NCBI GenBank assembly: GCA_900471515.1
Contig: UCFC01000020.1
Location: 62,001-126,000 of the forward strand
Length of the DNA stretch: 64,000 bases
Reading direction: 5' to 3'
DNA from: Hyphomicrobiales bacterium
GTDB lineage: Bacteria > Pseudomonadota > Alphaproteobacteria > Rhizobiales > Rhizobiaceae
A model generated the notes under the pieces. The model was not told where the DNA came from. It ran no database searches and worked only from the letters and a program-made list of their open reading frames with translations. A program made the translations under genes and the position numbers. Below are positions 9,096 to 17,469 of this stretch, piece after piece (positions within the stretch are counted from its first letter, which is position 1; each line of letters begins with the position of its first letter).

Positions 9096-9848
9096 ATGGC
9101 GACGGCAAGACCCACCCATTCCTTCAAGACCCCCTGCGAGCAATGTCCGTTGCGGCCATTGCCGCATTTCCGCGAATTCAGCCGCGACGAGCTGGACTTC
9201 GTATCGAAGTTCAAGCGGGGCGAACTGGCCGTCGATGCCGGCGCGACGATATTGGTGGAGGGCGCCCACAGCGCCCATCTCTTCACCCTGCTTTCGGGCT
9301 GGGGCTTCCGCTACAAGATGCTGGAGGATGGCCGCCGGCAGATCCTGAACTATGTCATGCCGGGCGACCTGATCGGCCTGCAGGGCACGATCATGGGCGA
9401 GATGCAGCATTCGGTCGAAGCCCTGTCGCCGGTGACACTCTGCGTCTTCGAGCGCGACAAGCTGATGAGCCTTTACAACAGGCACCCGTCGCTCGCCTTC
9501 GACATTACCTGGATCGCCGCGCAGGAGGAGCGCATTCTCGACGAGCACCTGTTGAGCATCGGCCGCCGCACGGCGCTCGAAAGAGCCGCCTATCTCATTG
9601 CCTTCCTGTTCGAGCGCGCCAGGAAGCTCAGCCTGTTCCACGGCCGCAACGTCATCCCGATCACGCAGCAGCATATTGCCGATACGCTCGGCCTTTCGAT
9701 CGTCCACACCAACAAGACGCTGAAGAAGCTTGCGGGCCGCAACCTGATCCGCTGGCAGGAGCGCGGCTGCGACGTGCTGGACGGCGAGGGGCTGATGCAG
9801 GTGGCCGGCTGGGAGGGGCTGCACGAGGCAAAACGCCCCTTCATCTGA
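9096..9848 (+). CDS. Crp/Fnr-family transcriptional regulator
   Basis: 250-residue regulator with an N-terminal cyclic-nucleotide-type beta-roll (about residues 30-140), a long dimer helix and a C-terminal winged helix (about 165-240). Cys14 and Cys17 (CEQCPLR) precede the beta-roll and Cys116 (LCVFERD) sits where the fourth FNR cluster cysteine would be, but the third N-terminal cysteine of FNR is missing. The recognition helix reads SIVHTNKTLKKL and lacks the Glu/Ser/Arg pattern that reads the FNR box, so its DNA target probably differs. Ligand and targets are unknown. Confidence 0.88.
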   Translation: MATARPTHSFKTPCEQCPLRPLPHFREFSRDELDFVSKFKRGELAVDAGATILVEGAHSAHLFTLLSGWGFRYKMLEDGRRQILNYVMPGDLIGLQGTIMGEMQHSVEALSPVTLCVFERDKLMSLYNRHPSLAFDITWIAAQEERILDEHLLSIGRRTALERAAYLIAFLFERARKLSLFHGRNVIPITQQHIADTLGLSIVHTNKTLKKLAGRNLIRWQERGCDVLDGEGLMQVAGWEGLHEAKRPFI

Positions 9849-10156
9849 AACAGGCGGCGCAAAACGTTCCGCAGAAGGCGGCGCGCAGTTGCGAAGCATC
9901 GCGGCAGGCTTCGCAATCTTCCTGTCCGGACCGGCCGGCCCCGATGTCTTTTTTAAATGCAAATCGGCGCCGGGAAAAATAATGTCGCGTCATCTTTCCT
10001 CCGACTTTCGTTTTTATCGACCGGAGGCGAAAATGTGGCTATTCAGTTGAAGGCGGGCAGCCGCCGTCAACGGTCCAGGCGGGGCACCGACGGAATGATG
10101 TTTGCAAAAAGGTCGAAGCGCTGCAATTCTTGCGCTTCACGAGGGGCATGGAGATC
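9849..10156. promoter_or_regulatory. Gap between the Crp/Fnr gene and the receiver gene
   Basis: 308 bases. A perfect nine-base stem TTGCGAAGC / GCTTCGCAA with a 10-base loop and then TCTTCC (9889-9920) is a likely terminator for the regulator gene. Further on, GGAGG at 10023-10027 precedes a five-codon frame (MWLFS, 10033-10050), too small to call a gene. A 67-codon open frame crossing this area has no family signature and I reject it. The receiver gene's promoter must lie here but I could not place it. Confidence 0.4.
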
Positions 10157-10525
10157 ATGAACGCACGAACCCGTGTTCTGGTCCTGGAAGACAGTCTGAT
10201 CATCGCCATGGAGGCCGAGGATATCCTGCGTCTCGTTGGCGCCGACACGATCGATATCGCCAACAGCCTCGATCAGGCGAGGGACGCCATCCAGGGCGCC
10301 GATTACGATTTCGCGCTTCTCGACGTCAATCTGGGAGAGGCGATGAGCTTCGATTTCGCGCGCGACCTGTCGCTTGCCAATATCCCGTTCGGCTTCGTCA
10401 GCGGTTATTCCGATACGCAGGATTTCCCGACCGACCTTCAGGACGTGCCCCTTCTCGTCAAGCCTTTCGACGAGAATGCGATGCGCGACTTCCTCCAGAA
10501 GCTTTTCCCGTCGCCGGCCGAATGA
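10157..10525 (+). CDS. Single-domain response regulator (receiver only)
   Basis: 122-residue CheY-like receiver with no output domain. The acidic pocket (Glu11, Asp12 in VLEDS), the phospho-acceptor Asp56 in FALLDVNLG, and Lys102 in LLVKPF are all present, so it should be phosphorylatable. The switch position has SGYSD in place of the common S/T-A. I prefer the ATG at 10157, 10 bases after GAGGGG; an ATG at 10148 in frame would add three residues. No kinase gene is adjacent. It lies between the Crp/Fnr gene and recO. Role unknown; stress or motility phosphorelays are the usual guesses for such proteins. Confidence 0.85.
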   Translation: MNARTRVLVLEDSLIIAMEAEDILRLVGADTIDIANSLDQARDAIQGADYDFALLDVNLGEAMSFDFARDLSLANIPFGFVSGYSDTQDFPTDLQDVPLLVKPFDENAMRDFLQKLFPSPAE

Positions 10526-10580
10526 CAGAGTTCGAGCCGTGTTCTAGAATGAACCGGCGGGGCTGAAGGACGGTTTTCCG

Positions 10581-11351
10581 ATGCAATGGCAGGACCAGGC
10601 GATCATTCTTGGCGTCAAGCGCCACGGCGAGACGAGCGTCATCGCCGAGGTGATGACGCGTGAGCGCGGCCGCCATCTCGGCCTCGTCCGTTCCGGCCGT
10701 TCGCGCACCATGCAGCCGGTGCTGCAGCCCGGCAACGAGGTGGAAGTCACCTGGCGTGCCCGGCTGGACGAACATCTCGGGGAATTCCGCCTCGAGCCGG
10801 TCAAGTTGCGCGCCGCCCGGCTGATGGAAACGGCGACCGCCGTCTACGGCGTGCAGGCCATGGGTGCGCTGCTGCGCCTGCTGCCGGAGCGCGATCCGCA
10901 TCCGCATCTCTTCGAGGCGCTGGAAATCATCCTCGATCATCTCCACAATCCCGCCGATGCCGGGGAACTGTTTGTGCGCTTCGAGCTGGCGGTGCTCAAC
11001 GATCTCGGCTTCGGGCTGGACCTGACCGAATGCGCGGCCACCGGCAGCCGCGCCGATCTCGCCTATGTCTCGCCGAAATCCGGCCGTGCCGTCAGCCGCG
11101 CCGCCGGAGAGCCCTGGGCCGACAAGATGCTGATTCTGCCGGCTTTTCTGAGCGCGCAGGAAAACCAGGCGGCTGATTTCGAAAGCCTCGCGGCCGCGTT
11201 CCGTCTGACCGGATTCTTTCTGCATCGCCATGTTTATGAGCCGCGCGGCCTGGAGGCTTCGGCGGCGCGCGAGGGCTTCGTTCAGGCCGCACTCAAGGCA
11301 TTGAATCCGGCTCAGCGGACGCTTTTGCGACCGGACGAACTTCCTGCCTGA
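10581..11351 (+). CDS. recO: DNA repair protein RecO
   Basis: Helps load RecA on SSB-coated single strands in the RecFOR recombination pathway. The 256-residue protein starts [17 protein letters not shown], typical of the OB-fold domain, and has the family segment [14 protein letters not shown] at about residues 32-45. The central helical domain follows. It lies downstream of era, the usual order, though here two regulatory genes are inserted between them. AAGGAC lies about 10 bases before the ATG. Confidence 0.93.
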   Translation: MQWQDQAIILGVKRHGETSVIAEVMTRERGRHLGLVRSGRSRTMQPVLQPGNEVEVTWRARLDEHLGEFRLEPVKLRAARLMETATAVYGVQAMGALLRLLPERDPHPHLFEALEIILDHLHNPADAGELFVRFELAVLNDLGFGLDLTECAATGSRADLAYVSPKSGRAVSRAAGEPWADKMLILPAFLSAQENQAADFESLAAAFRLTGFFLHRHVYEPRGLEASAAREGFVQAALKALNPAQRTLLRPDELPA

Positions 11352-11452
11352 GCGGCTTTTCATCCCTGCAAAACATCTTTCAGTTCTGGCGGTTTACCCT
11401 CGGGCAACCGGCTTCTATCTCTGCCCGGACATGTTTGTTCAAGGAGGAAGCC

Positions 11453-12448
11453 ATGCTGACCAGGCCCGATACATCGACCACCATCACGCTCTGGAACGGG
11501 CAGGAGGTTCCCCGCCTCGGCATGGGCTGCTGGGCGATCGGCGGCCCGTTCTTCGCCGGCGACACGCCGCTCGGCTGGGGCGAGGTGGACGACAACGAAT
11601 CCATTGCCGCGATCAACCGCGCGATCGACCTTGGCATCCGCTTCTTCGATACCGCCTCCAATTACGGCGCCGGCCATTCGGAAGAGGTTCTGGGACAGGC
11701 CATCGGCAATCGCGCCGATATCGTCATCGCCACCAAATTCGGCTTTGCCACCGATCCGCAAACGAAGCAGGCGACGGGTGCCTTTGCCGATCCGGCCTTC
11801 ATCCGCCAGTCCGTCGAGACATCGCTCCGCCGGCTGAAGCGGCAGCGCCTCGATCTCCTGCAGTTCCATCTCAACGATTTCCCGCTGGAACAGTCCGACG
11901 AAGTCTTCGATACGCTGCAGGCGCTGCGGGCGCAGGGCAAGATCGACGCTTTCGGCTGGAGCACGGATTTCCCCGATCGCGCCGCCCGCCACGCCGGCCG
12001 GCCGGGCTTCGTCTCGATCCAGCATACGATGAACGTCTTCGAGCCGGTGCCGCAGATGATCGAGGTCGTCGAGAAGAACGGCCTGATTTCCATCAACCGC
12101 GGCCCGCTTGCCATGGGCCTGCTGACCGGCAAGTTCACGCCGGACAAGGCCGTCGGCGCCAAGGACGTGCGCGGCGCAGCCCTCGACTGGATGGTCTATT
12201 TCAAGGACGGTCGCATCGCCCCGGAATTCGCGGCAAGGCTCGATGCCGTGCGCAGCCTGCTCACCTCTGACGGGCGCACGCTGACCCAGGGCGCGCTCGC
12301 CTGGCTGTGGGCACGTTCGCCGCGCACCCTGCCCATTCCCGGTTTCCGGACGGTGGCGCAGGTGGAGGAAAATGCCGGTGCGCTCGAAAAGGGGCCCCTG
12401 CCGGCTGACGTGATGGCGCAGATCGATGCCGCGCTGGCAGGCGTCTGA
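11453..12448 (+). CDS. Aldo/keto reductase
   Basis: 331-residue NADPH-dependent reductase of the aldo/keto reductase superfamily (TIM barrel). The catalytic tetrad positions are recognisable: Asp and Tyr in FFDTASNYGAG, Lys in IATKFGF and His in LLQFHLNDF. The C-terminal cofactor-binding segment PIPGFRTVAQVEENAGAL is also typical. The ATG at 11453 is chosen for its strong AAGGAGG; an in-frame TTG 18 bases earlier is less likely. Its stop is two bases from the MOSC gene's stop on the other strand. Substrate cannot be told from sequence. Confidence 0.9.
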   Translation: MLTRPDTSTTITLWNGQEVPRLGMGCWAIGGPFFAGDTPLGWGEVDDNESIAAINRAIDLGIRFFDTASNYGAGHSEEVLGQAIGNRADIVIATKFGFATDPQTKQATGAFADPAFIRQSVETSLRRLKRQRLDLLQFHLNDFPLEQSDEVFDTLQALRAQGKIDAFGWSTDFPDRAARHAGRPGFVSIQHTMNVFEPVPQMIEVVEKNGLISINRGPLAMGLLTGKFTPDKAVGAKDVRGAALDWMVYFKDGRIAPEFAARLDAVRSLLTSDGRTLTQGALAWLWARSPRTLPIPGFRTVAQVEENAGALEKGPLPADVMAQIDAALAGV

Positions 12449-12450
12449 GG

Positions 12451-13308
12451 CTATCGCTGCGCCCGGACCTTGAAGGGCCAGCCTTCCGGCCGTGCCTCGA
12501 CGATCGTCACCGCGTCGCCGATCGCGACCCGGCCGGTGCCGCGCGGGGTCACGTTCCAGCCGAAGAGCGGGCCGGGCACGCGCCGGTCCCCCGACATGCG
12601 GATGCGGCCCATGGCCGGCATCGGGTTCGCCACGTCGCGCGAACCCGTCAACTGGTCCTGCGTCGTCATGATGCAGCGGGCGCAGGGCTTGACGAGATCG
12701 AAGCGGATGCCGCCGATCTCGATGGCCGCCCAGCGGTCCTCGGCCCAGGCCTCGTCCGTGTCGATAACGATATTCGGCCGGAAACGCTCCATGCCGACGC
12801 CGCCTTCGGCATGGGCGGCGAGATCGGCGTTGAGCGCCTTCAGCGATCCCGTCGTCGTCACCAGGATCTGGTAGCCGTCGGCAAATGTCACCGGCGTGCC
12901 TTCGCCCGCCCATTCGGCATTGGCCGTGCGTCTGGCCGCGGCGTCGAAAAAGACGAGCTTCACCTCGCGGCCGAGCCATTGCGAAAGCCTGGCATTGCTG
13001 TCGTCGTCGGCAAGGGCGGCGCTGACCAGCGATTTCCAGACCGTCACGTCGAGCCGCCGGTCCGGATGCGGCGGCGCCACACCGATCGCGGGCCTGCCCT
13101 CCATCCGCAGCCGGAAACTGCCGGCCTCCGGCCGTACGTCGATGCGGGCAAGGGCCGGCAATTCGCGTTGCGTGATGAAATGTCCGTCCGGGTCCGTCAC
13201 CATGGCGCGCCGGTCGCCGGGCAGGCCAAAGGCGTCGATCTCGGTAAAGGGCAGGGCAATGCCGCGGGCGCTCTTGAGCGGGTAGATGAAAAGTTCACTG
13301 ACGCGCAT
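12451..13308 (-). CDS. MOSC domain-containing protein (YcbX-like)
   Basis: 285-residue protein with an N-terminal MOSC beta-barrel domain (MRVSELFIYPLKSARGI) and a MOSC domain (about residues 120-280) carrying the conserved cysteine in KPCARCIMTTQD. YcbX-type proteins deliver or hold molybdenum cofactor to reduce N-hydroxylated compounds; unlike E. coli YcbX there is no C-terminal ferredoxin domain. The ATG at 13308 has AGGAG six bases upstream; the codon before it is an in-frame TTG. It is convergent with the aldo/keto reductase and upstream of nothing obviously related. Confidence 0.85.
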   Translation of the reverse strand: MRVSELFIYPLKSARGIALPFTEIDAFGLPGDRRAMVTDPDGHFITQRELPALARIDVRPEAGSFRLRMEGRPAIGVAPPHPDRRLDVTVWKSLVSAALADDDSNARLSQWLGREVKLVFFDAAARRTANAEWAGEGTPVTFADGYQILVTTTGSLKALNADLAAHAEGGVGMERFRPNIVIDTDEAWAEDRWAAIEIGGIRFDLVKPCARCIMTTQDQLTGSRDVANPMPAMGRIRMSGDRRVPGPLFGWNVTPRGTGRVAIGDAVTIVEARPEGWPFKVRAQR

Positions 13309-13332
13309 CAAGGGCTCCTGGGTTTCTTCCGG

Positions 13333-13977
13333 TCAGATTTCGTCCATGAATGCCGCGAGGAATTCGCGCAGGCTCCTGTCGCGGGCGGCGGCCAGTTCGC
13401 GGCCGGTCCGGGTCTGGAAACCATCCGCCAGTTTGAACAGCTTCGTCTGGAAATGGTCAATCGCGTAACGCTTGTCGTCGAACGGCCGGTCCTCGGCGGC
13501 AGGATCGAAAGGATCGTAGAGCCCCGATCCGAGCCGCCCCGCTATATAGAAGCAGCGCGCCGCCCCCACCATGCCGATCGCATCCAGCCTGTCGGCATCC
13601 TGCAGGATTTTTGCCTCCAGCGTCTGCGGCGGCACGTTGGCCGAGAAGCTGTGCGCGGTCACGGCATGGGCGACATCGGCAATATCCTCCTCGCCCCAGC
13701 CAAGTTCCTTCAATATCCGCGCGGCCTTTTGCGCGGCGAGTGCCGAGGCCTGGGCGCGCAGCGGCGAATTCTTCTCGACGGCGACGCAATCGTGCAAAAG
13801 CACGGCCGCCGCCAGCACGCGGCCCCTGCCGCCTTCGGCCGCGTGAATGCGCATGGCGTTGCGGAAGACGCGCAGGATATGGGCAAGGTCGTGCGAGCCG
13901 TCGTCTCCCTCGGTCGCATGCGCGATCAGTTCCGCAGCCAGCGACTCGTGGGGAGAAAAGGCTTCGGCCTTGAACAT
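13333..13977 (-). CDS. HD-domain metal-dependent phosphohydrolase
   Basis: 214-residue HD-superfamily protein of the YedJ-like kind. The metal ligands are visible as the HD pair in GSHDLAHILRV, the second His-Asp in AVLLHDCV and the later Asp in ILQDADRLDAIG. Substrates of this subgroup are poorly defined, probably nucleotides or other phosphoesters. I place the start at the ATG at 13977, with GGAG upstream; the much longer open frame extends antisense-like into the neighbouring gene without family content. It lies between the MOSC gene and the GGDEF-EAL gene, all on the minus strand. Confidence 0.85.
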   Translation of the reverse strand: MFKAEAFSPHESLAAELIAHATEGDDGSHDLAHILRVFRNAMRIHAAEGGRGRVLAAAVLLHDCVAVEKNSPLRAQASALAAQKAARILKELGWGEEDIADVAHAVTAHSFSANVPPQTLEAKILQDADRLDAIGMVGAARCFYIAGRLGSGLYDPFDPAAEDRPFDDKRYAIDHFQTKLFKLADGFQTRTGRELAAARDRSLREFLAAFMDEI

Positions 13978-14051
13978 CGTCGTCTCCGCCTTTCGAAAGG
14001 GATCGTATCCCGTCGATAGCGTCTTGGCCGGCGAGTCGCAACGGCCTGGAA

Positions 14052-15959
14052 TCAGCGCCGGATCTTGGCGAGCGGTGTGACGCTGTCGCTCTTCTTCGGC
14101 GGCATGCAAAGCATCTGGGCCACCTCGCCGAAGGGTTTGGGCGGGCTGATGTAATAGCCCTGGATCTCGTCGCAGGCCTCGCGTTCGAGCAGCGTCATCT
14201 GTTCGGCGCTTTCCACCCCTTCCACGGTCACCCGCATGCCGAGCGCGTCGCCGAGCAGGATGATCGCGCGCATGATCGCATGCGCCTCCTTGTGGTCGAC
14301 GATGTCGTTGACGAAGGACTTGTCGATCTTGATCTTGTCGAAGGGAAAGCTCGAAAGGTAGCTCAGCGACGAATAGCCGGTGCCGAAATCGTCCATGGAA
14401 ATGCGGATGCCGCGCTCCTTGAGCGCATGCAGGATCGGCAATGCCTCGTCGAGATTTTCCATCAGCACGCTTTCGGTGATTTCGAGCTCGAGGCGCGAGG
14501 GCGACAGTCCCGCCGCCGCAAGCGCCTCGCCGACATCCTGCGGCAGGTCGCTGCTGGTGAACTGGATGGCCGAGACGTTGACGGCAATCTTGATATCCTC
14601 CGGCCATTGCGCTGCATCGTTACAGGCGCGGCGCAAAACCCAGCGGCCGATATCGACGACGAGGCCGACCTCCTCGGCAAGCGGGATGAATTCCATCGGC
14701 GAGACGCGGCCGCGAACCGGATGGTTCCAGCGGATCAGCGCCTCGAAGCCGCAGACGCGATGCTGCGTCAGGTCGTAGAGCGGCTGGTAGTGAAGCTCGA
14801 ATTCCTCGTTCTGCACGGCGGCGCGCAGGTCGGCCTCCAGCGCATGGCGGGCCTGCATCTTTTCGTCCATCTCGCCGGTGAAGAAACGTTCGCGCCGGCG
14901 CCCGTCCGCCTTGGCGTGGGACAGGGCAACGGCGGCATTGCGCAGCAGCTTGTCGGTCTCCACCGCATCCTCGGGGGCGATCGAGATGCCCATGGACACG
15001 CTGAGTTCCACCTGCTTGTCGCCGCGGAAGAAGGGCTCGCTGAGTTCGCGGCGAATCTGGTCGGCAAGTGCCGTGATGTTCCACGGCTGCTGGCGGCCCG
15101 TCTGCAGGATCGCGAATTCGTCCGAGCCGAGACGGGCAAGGATGTTCTCCGAGCCGGCCGAGGCGCGGATGCGCTCCGCCACCTGCTGCAGGATCTTGTC
15201 GCCGGCCGAAACGCCGAGCGTATTGTTGATCGATTTGAACCGGTCGAGGTTGAGATGCACGAGCGCGATCTGCTCGTCCTGCCCGCGCTCGGCAAGGGCC
15301 GCATCCAGCTGCTCGCGGAAGCGGATACGGTTCGGCAGGCCGGTCAGCGGATCGTGATGGGCAAGGTAGGTAATGCGCTCGGCCGCCCTTCGGTCTTCGG
15401 TCACGTCGGCATGGATGGCGATGTTGCTGCCGTCGGCAAGGATGGTGACGACGCTCTGGATGATGCGGCCGTCATCCATCAGCCATTCGCGCCGGCGGAT
15501 GCGCCGCCCCGCCTTCGAAGCGGCCTGCTGGCCTTCCTTCCTGCCGCGGGGCCGGGCGTCGGCCTGCTCGCTGCCGCGTGTCTTCCGCTTCAGATCGGCA
15601 ATCGTCGCACCCGGCGCCACATCGTCGCCGCTGAAGCCGAAGAGCTGGCAGAAGCGCAGGTTGGAAAGGGTCAGCCGCTGGTCCGCGTCGAACACGCTGA
15701 GGCCGAGCGGCAGGTTGTTGAGCACGATTTCGAAGAGTTTGCGCTGCTCGGCCAGCGCCTGTGTGGTCAGGCCGAAGGCGCTCTTCAGTTCGCGGTTTTC
15801 GGCAAGCAGCGCTTCGGCGCTGCGCTCGATTTCCTCATAGTCGCTTTCATGGCTGCGATAGGTCGCGATGACGAGCTCCATCAGATGCTCTGCATCGATC
15901 GATCCGTCGTCGGTGACGGCCTGCGTGCACTGTTGCCAGAAAAGCGACTCAGCTTTCAT
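14052..15959 (-). CDS. PAS-GGDEF-EAL cyclic-di-GMP protein, probably a phosphodiesterase
   Basis: 635-residue cytoplasmic protein: N-terminal helical/coiled segment (1-75), PAS domain (about 76-190, ending in the linker ADVTEDRRAAERITYLAHHD), GGDEF domain (about 195-360) and EAL domain (about 375-620). The EAL side looks catalytically complete: Glu406-Ala-Leu, ELEITES, Asp523-Asp524 in DDFGTGYSSL and EGVES. The GGDEF side is degenerate: the signature is GSDEF (278-282) and the first metal Asp is Asn237 in HLNLDRF. A regulatory GTP-binding role for that half is inferred. No membrane segment. I start at the ATG at 15959 (MKAESLFWQQ); an in-frame ATG at 16088 would add 43 arginine-rich residues. 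Confidence 0.9.
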   Translation of the reverse strand: MKAESLFWQQCTQAVTDDGSIDAEHLMELVIATYRSHESDYEEIERSAEALLAENRELKSAFGLTTQALAEQRKLFEIVLNNLPLGLSVFDADQRLTLSNLRFCQLFGFSGDDVAPGATIADLKRKTRGSEQADARPRGRKEGQQAASKAGRRIRRREWLMDDGRIIQSVVTILADGSNIAIHADVTEDRRAAERITYLAHHDPLTGLPNRIRFREQLDAALAERGQDEQIALVHLNLDRFKSINNTLGVSAGDKILQQVAERIRASAGSENILARLGSDEFAILQTGRQQPWNITALADQIRRELSEPFFRGDKQVELSVSMGISIAPEDAVETDKLLRNAAVALSHAKADGRRRERFFTGEMDEKMQARHALEADLRAAVQNEEFELHYQPLYDLTQHRVCGFEALIRWNHPVRGRVSPMEFIPLAEEVGLVVDIGRWVLRRACNDAAQWPEDIKIAVNVSAIQFTSSDLPQDVGEALAAAGLSPSRLELEITESVLMENLDEALPILHALKERGIRISMDDFGTGYSSLSYLSSFPFDKIKIDKSFVNDIVDHKEAHAIMRAIILLGDALGMRVTVEGVESAEQMTLLEREACDEIQGYYISPPKPFGEVAQMLCMPPKKSDSVTPLAKIRR

Positions 15960-16427
15960 GCGCGGAAGTCCCCTCGCGGGACGGTTGCGGTGGAAGCATG
16001 GCAAAAGGCGAAGGCGTCTTCGATTGGCAAAGGTGCCATATCGCGCCGGGCATAAAAAAGACCTTTCTAAAATGGATGTAAAAATCACTTTTTATAAGCA
16101 GCAGGTGACCGTTTCCGGCAACCCGCATACGGCATCTTCTACCGCTCGGATTAATAATCGGTTGCAACCGAGCCTCTCTTTATACCTAGCCGGCAATTAG
16201 TTTGTATCTCGCAAACTACTGAAATAACGAGGAAACCCGGTTGCGCCCGCGAGATGGGGAGTGCCGCTGCGAGAGGCGGTTACACTTTGTCAACCATGGT
16301 TAATCGGGAGTTAACAGCTTATTGACCGAAGCCGCAAATCAGTTTAACCAACAAGCCGTTCCTAATGTTTTCCACCCGCGTACTGCGTACAGACTCTCAC
16401 CGGAAGAAGCGGTGAACGGAGGTTTGT
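15960..16427. promoter_or_regulatory. Divergent promoter region with several palindromes
   Basis: 468 bases between the GGDEF-EAL gene and the EF-hand gene, markedly AT-richer than its flanks. It contains the 12-base palindrome CGGTTGCAACCG (16159-16170) nested in GCTCGG / CCGAGC arms, the inverted repeat TAGTTTG-N7-CAAACTA (16198-16218), the palindrome AACCATGGTT (16292-16301), and TCACCG / CGGTGA (16397-16415) just before the GGAGG of the EF-hand gene. These look like operator candidates. No coding frame with a ribosome-binding site was seen, apart from a weak upstream extension of the GGDEF-EAL gene. Confidence 0.45.
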
Positions 16428-16769
16428 ATGACTGCTCTTTCATCAGTTTCAGACATCTCTTATGCATATTTGGCAACGCTCTCGCGGCTCGATGCCAATG
16501 GTGACGGCGTGTTGAGCCGCACCGAACGAGCGGCGGAGGAAAAGCCCGGCATCATCAGGGAATTTCTCGAAGACGATGACGCCGACAATGCGCAGCCGAA
16601 ATATCCGAGCAGCCTCGTCGCGCTCATGATGGAATATCGCGACAACGGCTCGGCGGCCGGCACGGCCGTTCCCTATGCGCTGCAGCAGGTTGCCCCTGGG
16701 GGCGACGATCCGGCCATGCAGATCTATCGCAACACCTACGGCGAATTCGACCTCGATATCGCCGCCTGA
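16428..16769 (+). CDS. Small EF-hand protein
   Basis: 113-residue soluble protein with one clear calcium-binding loop, LDANGDGVLSRTE (about residues 21-33), having Asp, Asn, Asp, Gly and the terminal Glu at the canonical positions. A second acidic stretch (EDDDADNAQ, about 47-55) is not a proper loop. No signal peptide is visible, so it is probably cytoplasmic. GGAGG lies seven bases before the ATG, preceded by a small hairpin. It is a single-gene unit with a strong terminator behind it. Family beyond EF-hand is not recognised; a calcium-responsive or buffering role is inference. Confidence 0.8.
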   Translation: MTALSSVSDISYAYLATLSRLDANGDGVLSRTERAAEEKPGIIREFLEDDDADNAQPKYPSSLVALMMEYRDNGSAAGTAVPYALQQVAPGGDDPAMQIYRNTYGEFDLDIAA

Positions 16770-16793
16770 CCTCATCCGTCAGCCTGCATGACC

Positions 16794-16819
16794 AGCCGGC
16801 CGCCTGGCCGGCTTTTTCT
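16794..16819 (+). terminator. Strong intrinsic terminator after the EF-hand gene
   Basis: Perfect eight-base stem AGCCGGCC / GGCCGGCT with a four-base loop followed by TTTTTC, 25 bases past the stop. A textbook rho-independent terminator. Confidence 0.88.
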
Positions 16820-16875
16820 TGCCTTTTATCCGGGCGGCGCCGGTGGCAGATCGCCTGTGCGCGTCGAGGGTCTGA

Positions 16876-16921
16876 AGCAATTCCGGCAAAAGCGGGAACC
16901 GGTTTTGCGTCCGGAATGCAG
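16876..16921. repeat. Short palindromic intergenic repeat, copy 1
   Basis: GCAATTCCGGCAAAA, a short centre, then GGTTTTGCGTCCGGAATGC. It is a diverged member of the palindromic family described at 29353. It lies between two convergent genes (EF-hand and phosphatase-like), next to the strong terminator at 16794. Confidence 0.75.
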
Positions 16922-16947
16922 AGGAAAAGGCCGGGAGCGTCAGCCGG

Positions 16948-17469
16948 TCAACGGTCGCTGACAGGCAGCACGAAGGGCGCGTTGCCGTCGGCCTCCGCGC
17001 CACGGCCGATCGCCTTGACGGCATCGACGAGCCGGCCGCCCCGGCCAAGCAACGCATCGCCGATTTCGACGATCCGCGCATTCGGCGTCGCATAGGGCGA
17101 GGCGCTCCGCAGCCGGCGGGCAAGGGCTGCGTCCTCCTGCTCGGGCGCCAGCGACAGTGCCGCAACCAGCGCGGCGGCGGGCGAGCGCGATACGCCCATC
17201 CAGCAATGCACGAGCAGCGGCGCCTCCTGCTGCCAACCGGCGGCAAAATCGATGATCGCCCGCACATGTCTTTCGTCGGGCGCCACGAGATCGCCCGTGC
17301 CCTTGAAGGCGATATCGTTCATGTTGAGCAGCAGGTGCCGGTCGGCCTGGATGACGGCAGGCCGGTGAAAGGCCTGCTCCTTCGCCATCAGGCTGATCAT
17401 TTCGCGCGCCTTGTGCCGCACGGCCATTTCGGCGATGCGCGCCAGCGGGCAGACCACGATCACGCTCAC
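16948..17469 (-). CDS. Tyrosine-phosphatase-like protein (Cys-X5-Arg)
   Basis: 173-residue protein of the dual-specificity / tyrosine phosphatase superfamily. The phosphate loop HCWMGVSRSP carries the nucleophilic cysteine and the arginine five residues later; the general-acid region may be the NMNDIAFKG segment upstream. It starts with GTG at 17469, chosen because it overlaps the preceding gene's stop (GTGA). Third gene of the ygfZ - HD hydrolase - phosphatase operon. Physiological substrate is unknown; small-molecule phosphates are as likely as proteins. Confidence 0.85.
   Translation of the reverse strand: MSVIVVCPLARIAEMAVRHKAREMISLMAKEQAFHRPAVIQADRHLLLNMNDIAFKGTGDLVAPDERHVRAIIDFAAGWQQEAPLLVHCWMGVSRSPAAALVAALSLAPEQEDAALARRLRSASPYATPNARIVEIGDALLGRGGRLVDAVKAIGRGAEADGNAPFVLPVSDR

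Noticed and set aside
9957-10160. 67-codon frame between the Crp/Fnr and receiver genes
   Set aside because: No family signature, Arg/Ser-rich composition and overlap with the better-supported receiver start.
16089-16200. N-terminal extension of the GGDEF-EAL protein from the ATG at 16088
   Set aside because: The extra 43 residues are Arg/Pro-rich and unlike any sensor or membrane segment; the internal ATG at 15959 gives a cleaner start. Not excluded.
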